Origin: Devosia equisanguinis
GTDB taxonomy: Bacteria > Pseudomonadota > Alphaproteobacteria > Rhizobiales > Devosiaceae
Direction of reading: 5' to 3'
NCBI RefSeq assembly: GCF_900631955.1
Contig: NZ_UZWD01000034.1
Span: 58,555 to 122,554 of the forward strand
Length of the DNA: 64,000 nt
The notes below the pieces were generated by a model. The model was not told the origin of the DNA and did not search any database. It saw only the letters and a list, made by a program, of their open reading frames with translations. How positions within the stretch are numbered: position 1 is the stretch's first letter; each line of letters begins with the position of its first letter. The position numbers and the translations under genes are program-made. This document shows, piece by piece, positions 8,546 through 16,208 of this stretch.

Positions 8546-8874
8546 ACGGGGCGGTATACCTGGCCATCGCCATTGTCGGCGAGGTCATCGCCACCTCCTT
8601 CCTTCGCGCCTCGGCGGGGTTCACCCAATTGGTGCCCAGCGTCGTGGTGGTGGTGGGCTATGTCATCACCTTCTATTTCTTCTCGCTGGCGCTGCAGACC
8701 ATTCCGGTGGGCATCGGTTACGCCATCTGGTCGGGGGTCGGCATCATCCTCGTCTCCATCATCGCCTTTTTCGCCTATGGCCAGACGCTGGACCTGCCGG
8801 CCCTGATCGGCATCGGACTGATCCTGGCCGGGGTATTGGTGATCAACCTCTTCAGCCACTCCTCGACGCACTAA
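8542..8874 (+). CDS. Small multidrug resistance (EmrE/QacE-type) transporter
   Basis: A 110-residue inner-membrane protein with four hydrophobic helices. The SMR signature glutamate is present (E14 in AIVGEVIATS), as is the YAIWSGVGI loop of helix 3. It would exchange protons for cationic compounds such as quaternary ammonium or guanidinium. The ATG at 8542 overlaps the murD2 stop (ATGA), with GCGGAG upstream. The coupling to murL-murD2 is unusual and gives no proven substrate. Confidence 0.9.
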   Translation: MNGAVYLAIAIVGEVIATSFLRASAGFTQLVPSVVVVVGYVITFYFFSLALQTIPVGIGYAIWSGVGIILVSIIAFFAYGQTLDLPALIGIGLILAGVLVINLFSHSSTH

Positions 8875-8910
8875 ATCATTTCAAACCGAGGTGGACGCTG
8901 GGCGCTCTCG

Positions 8911-9008
8911 CCTCCCTCCCCCTTGAGGGGAGGGACTGAGGGTGGGGGTCCATCAGTGAATCACTGAACCACCCCCACCCCGGCCCTCCCCCTCAAGGGG
9001 GGAGGGGG
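8911..9008. repeat. Large GC-rich inverted repeat between convergent genes
   Basis: Left arm CCCTCCCCCTTGAGGGGAGG and onward pairs imperfectly with a right arm ending CCTCAAGGGGGGAGG. Between them is an inner pair of GGGTGGGGGT and ACCCCCACCC, and AGTGA/TCACT sits in the loop. The right half closely matches 30325-30360, so this is a repeated family (CCCCCACCC then CTCCCCCTCAAG). It separates the SMR gene from the convergent TPR gene and could stop transcription from both sides. Confidence 0.65.
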
Positions 9009-9052
9009 CGATGGAGCCGCGTCAACCAGAACGTGAAACGCTCTAGCAGGGG

Positions 9053-10819
9053 TCAGAACGAGCCGACCAGGGCCGCGGGCGAGAGGCCGGCGGCGACCAG
9101 CGACTGCCGCACCCGCGCCAGCAAATCGTCATCGGTAATGCGGCGGCGCAATTGCGTCAGCACCCCGGCGCGGCGGAAGGCCTGCACATCGAGCACCCGC
9201 GGCAGGTAGCGATTGACCATTTCCCCGTCGCCCAGCCCCTGCGCCGCCATGATGGTGAGGATAGGCCCCAGTTCCCGGTCAGTTTCGGCATAGCGCTCCG
9301 CCAGCTCCGTGGCGGCGGCAAACGCTCCATCCTTGAGCGCCACCAGCAGCGGCACGCAGAGATACCAGGCCGGTGCATCGGGCGCGGTGTTGATGGCGCC
9401 CCAGGCCAGCGCCTCGGCGGCCTCGAGCCGGCCGGTAAAGGCCAGGTGTCGGGCCCGGGCCGCAATGGTGTCGGTATTGGCGGAATTGAGTTGCAGCGCC
9501 GAACCATAGGCCGCCTCCGCCTCGCCATGGCGCCCCATGGCTTCGAACAGGCGCGCGCGCTGCTCCCAGACAAAGCCGCTGGTGGGCGATGCATCGATCG
9601 CTTCGTTCAGCATGACCTGGGCAAGGTCCACCACCTCCATGCGCGAACGCCCGCCGGAATCGGCGCCGGTGGTCTCGACCAGGAGACTGGCCAGGCCAGC
9701 CAGCGCCTGGCCGGAGCGCCGGTCGCGCTCAGGCAGGGTCTGGAAGCAGTTCGAGGCCCGTTCCGCCATGGCTGCATTTTCACGCTCGCGATAGAGGTCG
9801 AAGAGCATGCGGCAGAGATAGAGATTTTCGTCGGCGGCGCTGAGCGGGCCATTGAGCAGCAGCGCCCGCGCCTTGGCATGCACCGGTCCGCGCGGACTGC
9901 CCAGCACCCGGCCCAGCAGTCCCGACACGTAATCCAGCACGTCCGGGCGCGCCGCCTCCTCCGGGGTCAGTGACACCACCTTGCTCCACACCACCGAGCT
10001 GGTGACAACTTCGGTGAGGATGGCGCTATATTGCAGCATCTGCCCCTCGCGCCGCACGATGCCGCTGAGGATATAGTCGACGCCATTGCCGGCGGCGCTG
10101 CCGCCCATGCTACCGCCGTAAAGCGTGGTGATGGTCTCAAACTGATCGAGATCGGTGACCAGCTCTACCGCCAGCCCGGCGGCGAGACGTGTGTCGGCGG
10201 GATCGCCGGTGAGGCTTTGAAATTCCACCACCGAGACGATGGGGCGACTGAGCAGGCCTGCGGGAATGGCCTGCACCGGCTGGCGGGGGCCGAGGGTCAG
10301 TAGCGAATAGGCCAGGGCCAGGATGGCGAATATCCCAACCACGAGCACGAACCACGGCACGGTGATTTCGCCACGTTTTCGGCGCGGCGGAGCGACGGAG
10401 ACAGCTGGCGGCGGCGGTTGTGGCGGCGCCATGTCCGGCTCTATTTCGGCTTTGGACGCGGCACCGGCGGCGAGGAATTCAGGGATGTAACGGCCTACCG
10501 GCAAATGGATATGCACCACGTCCCCGGCGCCATCGGTGCGATAATATTGCTCGAGCAGCGCACGTAACCGACGCGCCTGCACGCGCACGATGGGATCGGA
10601 TTGCGGATCGAAATCAGGCGGCCGGCCGAGCACATCGACGGCAATGGAATAAGCCTTGATCGACTGCTCGTCGCCGTCGAGCTTGCGCCGCACGATATAG
10701 TCGATGAAGCGGGCCAATTGCGGGGAGCGGGCGATCTCGGGCCAATCGAGCACTTTGGCGAGCGCCCGTTCAATATCATCCCGATTTGGGTCCCCCGCCA
10801 CCAAATCTCCCCCTCTCAT
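9053..10819 (-). CDS. Membrane-anchored TPR protein with N-terminal putative DNA-binding-like domain
   Basis: 588 residues. The N-terminal 110 residues contain RFIDYIVRRKLDG, IKAYSIAVDVLGRP, DPQSDPIVRVQARRLR and YYRTDG, an arrangement that precedes TolB-like/TPR regions in many alphaproteobacterial proteins annotated as adenylate-cyclase-like. A proline-rich linker and one transmembrane helix (about 156-178) follow. Next comes a FlgO/TolB-like segment starting PIVSVVEFQSLTG, and then TPR helices including SGFVWEQRARLFEAMGRHGEAEAAY. No cyclase domain is present. It probably senses or scaffolds at the inner membrane. A TTACATGTAA palindrome (10840-10849) lies just upstream. Confidence 0.75.
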   Translation of the reverse strand: MRGGDLVAGDPNRDDIERALAKVLDWPEIARSPQLARFIDYIVRRKLDGDEQSIKAYSIAVDVLGRPPDFDPQSDPIVRVQARRLRALLEQYYRTDGAGDVVHIHLPVGRYIPEFLAAGAASKAEIEPDMAPPQPPPPAVSVAPPRRKRGEITVPWFVLVVGIFAILALAYSLLTLGPRQPVQAIPAGLLSRPIVSVVEFQSLTGDPADTRLAAGLAVELVTDLDQFETITTLYGGSMGGSAAGNGVDYILSGIVRREGQMLQYSAILTEVVTSSVVWSKVVSLTPEEAARPDVLDYVSGLLGRVLGSPRGPVHAKARALLLNGPLSAADENLYLCRMLFDLYRERENAAMAERASNCFQTLPERDRRSGQALAGLASLLVETTGADSGGRSRMEVVDLAQVMLNEAIDASPTSGFVWEQRARLFEAMGRHGEAEAAYGSALQLNSANTDTIAARARHLAFTGRLEAAEALAWGAINTAPDAPAWYLCVPLLVALKDGAFAAATELAERYAETDRELGPILTIMAAQGLGDGEMVNRYLPRVLDVQAFRRAGVLTQLRRRITDDDLLARVRQSLVAAGLSPAALVGSF

Positions 10820-10839
10820 CGGCAGAGACTTTCGGCGCG

Positions 10840-10849
10840 TTACATGTAA
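10840..10849. promoter_or_regulatory. TTACATGTAA palindrome upstream of TPR gene
   Basis: Perfect 10-base palindrome flanked by a wider GCGTT/AACGC pair, 21-30 bases upstream of the TPR gene start and within the 264-base divergent region. It is a possible operator; the binding protein is unknown. Confidence 0.3.
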
Positions 10850-11083
10850 AACGCAAGCCGGGTTACATCAGTTTTACCTGAGTTTGCCTGTTCAGCTTCC
10901 CGGACATCCACCATATGCCGGCCAGTCGATGTGTTGCACTCGGCGCTTTTTCCGACGGCTAGGCCCCGCCGGATGATTTGACCACCCGTTATAAATCCAT
11001 CTGCCCGCGCCGGTCTTGTCGACCCGCGGGGCGAAGTTTTTGCTTTCGAATTGTCCCGCGCGGCGCGGGGCAAGAGGTGTCCC

Positions 11084-11530
11084 ATGAGTGCTGCGTCCCA
11101 CGATAATTCCTTTATCGCCCTGATCGATGATGATGGGCATTCGGCATATCTGCTGACCCGCATGCTGCTCGGCCAGGGCTCGCCCGATGTCCGTCATCTC
11201 GGCGACGCCGCTTCAGGCGAAGCGGCCCTTCTGGCGCTGCTTGCCGACGCCGGCGGCGACTGGCCGGACCTGGTGATCGTGGACCTCAAGTCTCATAGCG
11301 GCGCCAATCTCGAATTCCTGGCGCGCAATCAGGCGCTGCTGCGCCAGAAGGGCGTGCGCATCGCGGTGATGGCGCAGATATCCGGGCTGCAAGCCCGCGA
11401 AGCGCTGCTCGCCGCTGGCGCCACGGCAGTATTCTGCCGCCATGCCGAGCTCGATGCCTATCGGCACGAGGCGGCTGATATCGTGAGTTTCTGGGCGCAA
11501 CCGCAGCGCCCCGATGCGGTTGGCATGTGA
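11084..11530 (+). CDS. Degenerate receiver-domain protein
   Basis: 148 residues with a CheY-like receiver fold and no output domain. The acidic pocket (IDDDG) and the phospho-acceptor aspartate (VIVDLKS) are kept. The conserved Thr/Ser position reads MAQ, and the KP pair is replaced by RH (VFCRHAE), so normal phospho-switching is doubtful. AGAGGTG lies at a good distance before ATG 11084, so this start is preferred over the longer frame from 11051. No histidine kinase lies nearby. An inverted repeat overlaps the stop codon. Confidence 0.75.
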   Translation: MSAASHDNSFIALIDDDGHSAYLLTRMLLGQGSPDVRHLGDAASGEAALLALLADAGGDWPDLVIVDLKSHSGANLEFLARNQALLRQKGVRIAVMAQISGLQAREALLAAGATAVFCRHAELDAYRHEAADIVSFWAQPQRPDAVGM

Positions 11531-11814
11531 CACCTGCGTCCACAGGTTGCATGCCTTAGACGGAGAACAGCGCTGCAGTTATGGTCCCCCGACCAAGCCT
11601 GCATTCCCAAGTGCGTTCTCCGTCGCTGAATACGGTCACCGGTTTGCACCGCCAGTGATCGGACGTGCCCTTCCCCATCGGGGATGCCGGCACGAAGGGC
11701 ACGGGCGCGACACCTCCCGGTCGCGAACCGTACGGGGGGAGAAGCATTGTGCTGGATCGCGCCTGTCCCTCAGCGCGCCGGCAAGCGTTCCGCTTCTCCC
11801 CGCGGCCCCCTCTG
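11531..11814. other. Convergent intergenic region with three strong inverted repeats; candidate structured RNA
   Basis: Three separate stems are visible. A: GACGGAGAAC/GTTCTCCGTC (11559-11568 with 11615-11624, perfect) encloses TGCAG/CTGCA and GGTC/GACC pairs. B: GTGCCCTT/AAGGGCAC (11665-11672 with 11695-11702) encloses CCCC-ATC-GGGG. C: GGGGAGAAGC/GCTTCTCCCC (11736-11745 with 11792-11801). It lies downstream of both flanking genes, so it is not an mgtC leader. It could be an sRNA locus or a mobile palindromic element. I do not recognise an Rfam family. Confidence 0.45.
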
Positions 11815-12327
11815 CTAAATTTCCTTGTTTTTGCTCTCCGCCAGCGCGGCCTCCCTTTGTCCCACCACCCGGTGGGCAAAGACGCGCAGCGACGCCATGA
11901 CCAGCACGGCCAGAAGCGCCACGCCGCCCGCAACCACATAATGGCCGAGCGCCGTGGCCACGCCGACCGCGCCCGCCAGCCACATGCCGGCGCCGGTAGT
12001 GAGCCCGCTCACGCCCGCCCCGCTGCGAAAGATCGCGCCGGCCCCGAGAAAGGCGATACCGGCGGTAACCGCCTCGACGGCACGGATCGGATCGGCCTGC
12101 ACCGTCTCGGTCGTGCCCAGCGTGTGGTAGATTTCAAAGGCCAGAATGGTGAAGAGCGCCGCCGCCACAGACACTAGAATATGGGTACGCAACCCCGCCT
12201 GAGCAGTGTGGATTTCGCGCTCGACACCGATCATGGCTCCAAACACCGCGGCCAGCAGCAGTCTTATGGCGATGATCGGCGTGGGGAGGTAGGTATCGAC
12301 CAGACCAAAACTATTGCCGACTTCCAT
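11815..12327 (-). CDS. mgtC: MgtC/SapB family membrane protein
   Basis: A 170-residue hydrophobic protein with about five transmembrane helices. The family core is RLLLAAVFGAMIGVEREI, AGLRTHILVSVAAALF, GIAFLGAGAIF and LTTGAGMWLAGAVG. Relatives are linked to growth at low magnesium and to F-ATPase modulation in pathogens; the role in this organism is unknown. The ATG at 12327 is chosen because GGGAGG lies 8 bases upstream. The C-terminus is short, without the ACT-like domain of Salmonella MgtC. Confidence 0.88.
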   Translation of the reverse strand: MEVGNSFGLVDTYLPTPIIAIRLLLAAVFGAMIGVEREIHTAQAGLRTHILVSVAAALFTILAFEIYHTLGTTETVQADPIRAVEAVTAGIAFLGAGAIFRSGAGVSGLTTGAGMWLAGAVGVATALGHYVVAGGVALLAVLVMASLRVFAHRVVGQREAALAESKNKEI

Positions 12328-12448
12328 GCTCGGGGCCTCCCATTGTGACGCTGCCCCCACAACACCCCATTCGGCTCACCGGTTCCCCGCAGGGCCGGCA
12401 GGAGGCTCGTTGCACCTGCCGCGCCAGACGTTCTCGGGGCGAAACGCC

Positions 12449-13222
12449 CTAGACGGTCTTGAGCCAGCCGCCATCGACGAAATAGGTGCTGCCGGTCGAG
12501 TAGCTGGCCTTGTCCGAGCAGAGGAAGACGATGAAATTGGCCACCTCTTCGGGCGCGGCGAAGCGTTTCATCCCGCCGGCCTCGTCGGCAACTGCCTGCA
12601 GATGGGCCTGGTAGCCGTCCTCGCCGGCGATCTGCCTGGCGGTCTTGATCCAGTCCGGCGTCAGCACCAGCCCGGGATTGACGGTGTTGACGCGAATATT
12701 GTCGCCCACCACCTCATTAGCCAGAGTCTTGGAGAACATCATCAAGGCGGCCTTGGTGGTGTTGTAAATGGGCTCGTACCACAGCGGCTGCACCGCGCAG
12801 ATCGAGGCATTGTGGATGATCGCACCACCGCCGCGTTGCTTCATGCCCGGGACCAGTCCGCGCGCCAGCCGCACCGCGGCCATGACATGCAGATCCCAAT
12901 AGTATTGCCACTTGGCGTCGTCGGCTTCCTGGATGGTTTCGTTGGAGCCAGTGCCGGCATTGTTGACGAGGATATCGACAGCGCCGGCGGCCGCGATCAC
13001 CGCGTCACAGCCGGCGGCCGTCGCCACATCGGCCGAGACCGCTATTGCCCGCACCCCGAACTCGGTGGCAAGGCGATCTGCTTCGGCTTGCGCCCGCGCG
13101 CCATCCCGCCCCACCAGCACCAGATTGCAGCCCTCGGCCGCCAGCCCTTCGGCAATGGCCAGACCGATGCCCACCGTACCGCCGGTAATGACGGCAATCT
13201 TGCCTTTCAGCCCCAGGTCCAT
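12449..13222 (-). CDS. SDR family oxidoreductase
   Basis: A 257-residue classical short-chain dehydrogenase. It has the cofactor loop TGGTVGIG (13-20), NNAG (87-90), and the catalytic Ser140, Tyr153 and Lys157 (YNTTK). GGGGAGG precedes the ATG at 13222. The gap to the upstream zinc dehydrogenase stop is only 11 bases, so the pair forms one operon, probably for oxidation of a sugar alcohol or sugar acid. The substrate cannot be deduced. The residue after the second strand (VGRDGAR) makes either cofactor possible. Confidence 0.87.
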   Translation of the reverse strand: MDLGLKGKIAVITGGTVGIGLAIAEGLAAEGCNLVLVGRDGARAQAEADRLATEFGVRAIAVSADVATAAGCDAVIAAAGAVDILVNNAGTGSNETIQEADDAKWQYYWDLHVMAAVRLARGLVPGMKQRGGGAIIHNASICAVQPLWYEPIYNTTKAALMMFSKTLANEVVGDNIRVNTVNPGLVLTPDWIKTARQIAGEDGYQAHLQAVADEAGGMKRFAAPEEVANFIVFLCSDKASYSTGSTYFVDGGWLKTV

Positions 13223-13233
13223 ATTCGCCTCCC

Positions 13234-14283
13234 CTATTCGGCAGCCACCTTGATCTGCAATTTGACATCGGTGGGCCGCGCCTCGACCGCGCGATCGAAC
13301 GCCTTGATCGCGTCCTTGAAGGCGAAGGTTTCCGAGATCAGCGGCTTGAGATCGACCTTGCCCGAGGCGATCAGCGCAATGGCGCGATCATATTGATGGG
13401 CATAGCGGAACACGTTTTCGATGCGCAGTTCCTTGACCGAGGCCCCAGCCACGTCGACGGCCACCGGTTCGACCGGCAGGCCGACCACCACGATGCAGCC
13501 ACCCGGACGCGGCAGATCCATGATGGTCTTCCAGGCATGGGGCGAACCCGAGCACTCGAAAATGACATCGGCGCCCCAGCCCTCGGTGAGCCGTGCCACT
13601 TCGGCGACAATGTCCTTGTCGCGGATATTGATCGGAATGAGCCCCTGATATTGTGCGGCAATGTCGAGCTTGGGCTGGGCGAGATCGGCGACGATGACGC
13701 GTGCGCAGCCACCGGCCAGCGCCGCCAGCGCCACCATGACCCCGATGGGGCCGGCACCAAGCACCACTGCCGTGTCGCCGGGCGTGATCCGCGCCTTGGT
13801 GGCCGCCTGCATGCCCACGGCAAAAGGCTCGACCATGGCGCCTTCGGCGAAGCTGACATTGTCGGGCAGTTTGAAGGTGTAATTGGCGGGATGCACGACA
13901 AAGGGCGTCAGCACCCCATGCACCGGCGGCGTTGCCCAGAACTGCACCGCCGGGTCGACATTATACATGCCCAGCCGGCTGGCGCGGGAATTGGCATCGG
14001 GAATGCCTGGTTCCATGCAGACGCGGTCACCCACCTTGAGGTGGCTCACCCCCTCGCCCAATTCCACCACCGTGCCGGCAGCCTCGTGCCCCAGCACCAT
14101 CGGCGCGTTGACCACGAAGGGACCGATGCGCCCATGCGTATAGTAATGAACGTCCGAACCGCAGACCCCGACCGTATGGATGGCGATCTTGACCATGCCC
14201 GGACCGACCTCAAGCGGCAGCTCGATGCTGCGCAAGGCCAATTCGTGCTGCCGCTCCAGCACCAATGCATCCACCAACGCCAT
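13234..14283 (-). CDS. Zinc-dependent polyol (xylitol/sorbitol-type) dehydrogenase
   Basis: A 349-residue medium-chain dehydrogenase. Cys41 ([13 protein letters not shown]), His66 and Glu67 (GHEAAG) form the catalytic zinc site, and the Rossmann fold starts at [11 protein letters not shown]. The loop that carries four structural-zinc cysteines in many relatives reads [20 protein letters not shown] here, so the structural zinc is absent, as in rhizobial xylitol dehydrogenase-like proteins. ATG 14283 has AAGGA 8 bases upstream; the ATG nine bases earlier would overlap it. It is co-transcribed with the SDR gene. Confidence 0.88.
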   Translation of the reverse strand: MALVDALVLERQHELALRSIELPLEVGPGMVKIAIHTVGVCGSDVHYYTHGRIGPFVVNAPMVLGHEAAGTVVELGEGVSHLKVGDRVCMEPGIPDANSRASRLGMYNVDPAVQFWATPPVHGVLTPFVVHPANYTFKLPDNVSFAEGAMVEPFAVGMQAATKARITPGDTAVVLGAGPIGVMVALAALAGGCARVIVADLAQPKLDIAAQYQGLIPINIRDKDIVAEVARLTEGWGADVIFECSGSPHAWKTIMDLPRPGGCIVVVGLPVEPVAVDVAGASVKELRIENVFRYAHQYDRAIALIASGKVDLKPLISETFAFKDAIKAFDRAVEARPTDVKLQIKVAAE

Positions 14284-14456
14284 GAAGACCATCCTTCTCA
14301 ACCGACAAGCAGAGCAATAGCCCAGCTCCGGGGCAAAAGTCAGCCCCCTCAGCACCGCGCTAACCACATGTTTACGACTTTCATTGTCGTGACCGGCGCC
14401 TTCATTGCCCAATAAGGCCCTGTGCGGACAATAGCTTATCTCCAAGGAGTGCGCCT

Positions 14457-15935
14457 ATGCCCACAACGACCCAGTTCACCATAAGGCTGCTGCTGCCCAT
14501 CGCGGCCGTTGCCGCGCTGACGCTTGTGGCACTGGCAGGGTTCTTGTGGTGGTCGGCCGAGCAGATCGACAATAGCGAACTCGAGCGCGAAAAGCTGCTG
14601 CTGACGCGGGCGCTGGAAGGCGAACAGTCGGAGATGCTGCTGGCGCAGCAGGGCGTTGCCATCTGGGACGACAGCATCGCCGCGCTGGAGCGGCGCGATA
14701 TCGGCTGGCTCGTCGAAAATCTGGGGACCTACCACTTCGACGCCTATGACTATGAGCGCGTCATCGTCGTCGATCACGCGCTGAACCCGATCATCTCGGT
14801 GGTCAACGGTTATGCCATTCCGCCCGAGAGCGCGCGCGCCGCCATCAGCAGCCTCGACCCCATGTTCGACATGCTGCGTAATCCCGCAACGGAGGCCCAT
14901 ATCGCCGCATTCGGGCGCGGCGGGCACGATACACCACCCCATGTCATCGCATTCAATCGCTTCGAGGACAAACCGGCTCTGGTCGGCATCATGCCGATCC
15001 TCTCCTTCAGCGGCGTGAATGCCCCGGCGCCGGGCACGGAGAGCTATCTGGTCTCGGTGAAATATCTCGATTCCGACCTCGGCGCGGCACTGGGCGACCA
15101 GTACCGCATGGATATGGTGGCCTTTCTCGACGCGACCACATCCACCATCGAAAACCGCGCCATGCTGCCCGTCACGTCGGCGGATGGCACGGTGGTGGCG
15201 CAACTGAGCTGGAAGCCGGGCACGCCGGGGGCCAGCCTGTTACGCTCGGCGCTGCCGGCGATGATGGCGGCGCTGGCCATCGCCATGCTGATCGTGATCA
15301 TGCTGCTCAGAGGGCTTTATCTCGCCCTGTCGCAATTGCGCATCGAGCGCGAGGAGGCCAGCCACAATGCCCTGCACGATCCGCTGACTGGGCTGGGCAA
15401 TCGCGCGCTGTTCCACCTGCGCTTGCTGGCCGCATTGCGCGATCTGCCGCCGGGTGGTCCGCGCGTTGCATTACTGGCGCTGGATCTCGATCGCTTCAAG
15501 GAGGTGAACGACACTTTGGGACATGCCGCGGGCGACGAATTGTTGCGCCACGTGTCCCAGCGGCTGAATGGTACGTTGCGGCCCGATGACACACTCGTCC
15601 GCCTCGGCGGAGACGAATTCGCCATCATCCAGACCGGCATAGTCAATCATGACCAGCCGACCAGATTGGCGCAGAGCATTATCAGCGTGCTCAGCGACCC
15701 GGTTGCCCTGCGCGACGGCACCGCATCGATCGGTGTGAGCATCGGCATAGCGACCGCCCCCGACGCCGCCGGCACCGAGGATGACCTGACCCGCCTGGCC
15801 GACGACGCGCTCTATCGAGCAAAAGGCGGCGGTCGCAATCGTTACGTCATCCATCTCGGCCAGAAGGCAGGCGAAAACCCCGCTGCCGATAATGGACTGT
15901 TAGAAGGCCTCGCCAACCGGCGGAGTAGCATCTGA
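14457..15935 (+). CDS. CHASE4-GGDEF diguanylate cyclase
   Basis: 492 residues. An N-terminal helix (about 10-32), a periplasmic CHASE4 sensor (about 40-255; GVAIWDDSIAAL is typical) and a second helix (about 265-288) are followed by a GGDEF domain. The active site is an intact GGDEF (about 385-389). An RxxD inhibitory site (RPDD) lies just before it, so c-di-GMP feedback is likely. AAGGAG precedes the ATG. The signal sensed is unknown. It is divergent from the polyol dehydrogenase operon. Confidence 0.92.
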   Translation: MPTTTQFTIRLLLPIAAVAALTLVALAGFLWWSAEQIDNSELEREKLLLTRALEGEQSEMLLAQQGVAIWDDSIAALERRDIGWLVENLGTYHFDAYDYERVIVVDHALNPIISVVNGYAIPPESARAAISSLDPMFDMLRNPATEAHIAAFGRGGHDTPPHVIAFNRFEDKPALVGIMPILSFSGVNAPAPGTESYLVSVKYLDSDLGAALGDQYRMDMVAFLDATTSTIENRAMLPVTSADGTVVAQLSWKPGTPGASLLRSALPAMMAALAIAMLIVIMLLRGLYLALSQLRIEREEASHNALHDPLTGLGNRALFHLRLLAALRDLPPGGPRVALLALDLDRFKEVNDTLGHAAGDELLRHVSQRLNGTLRPDDTLVRLGGDEFAIIQTGIVNHDQPTRLAQSIISVLSDPVALRDGTASIGVSIGIATAPDAAGTEDDLTRLADDALYRAKGGGRNRYVIHLGQKAGENPAADNGLLEGLANRRSSI

Positions 15936-15941
15936 ACCCGG

Positions 15942-16100
15942 TTATGCCGGCTGCGGCTGCATGGTGGAATAGACGATGAAAATGATCGCGAACAACACGA
16001 CGATGGCGACCATCGAGGTGACAAGCACGCGAAGGTTCATCTTGCGCGGGCTGGCCTGACGGACATCGGTGGCGTCTTTCTTGGGATCATAGGTCTGCAT
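15942..16100 (-). CDS. Single-pass small membrane protein
   Basis: A 52-residue ORF. The polar N-terminus (MQTYDPKKDATDVRQ) is followed by one strongly hydrophobic helix (about 25-46) and a short PQPA tail. GGAG lies upstream of ATG 16100. Its frame continues upstream as a long shadow ORF antisense to adenine deaminase, which hides this start. Function unknown. A GGAAC-N18-TT sequence upstream resembles general-stress promoters. Confidence 0.7.
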   Translation of the reverse strand: MQTYDPKKDATDVRQASPRKMNLRVLVTSMVAIVVLFAIIFIVYSTMQPQPA

Positions 16101-16129
16101 GGGGCGCTCCAATTGGTGTTCACAATGCC

Positions 16130-16154
16130 AATGTGCAGCGGCGCCGGAGGTTCC
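16130..16154 (-). promoter_or_regulatory. Possible general-stress (EcfG-type) promoter of the small membrane protein
   Basis: On the minus strand GGAAC (16154-16150) and TT (16131-16130) are separated by exactly 18 bases, as in the rhizobial RpoE2 consensus. The leader would be about 23 bases and contains the GGAG site. The -10 reads CATT rather than CGTT. Confidence 0.35.
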
Positions 16155-16208
16155 GTCCTGCGGCAAGGAGGGGCTTGACGCGCCATCGCCGCCGACCCAA
16201 CGTTCGGC

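Noticed and set aside
11556..11939. A 127-codon minus-strand frame across the mgtC 3' end and the structured intergenic region
   Set aside because: Its first part is a shadow of mgtC and the remainder follows the inverted repeats. No ribosome site and no domain, so I treat the region as non-coding structure.
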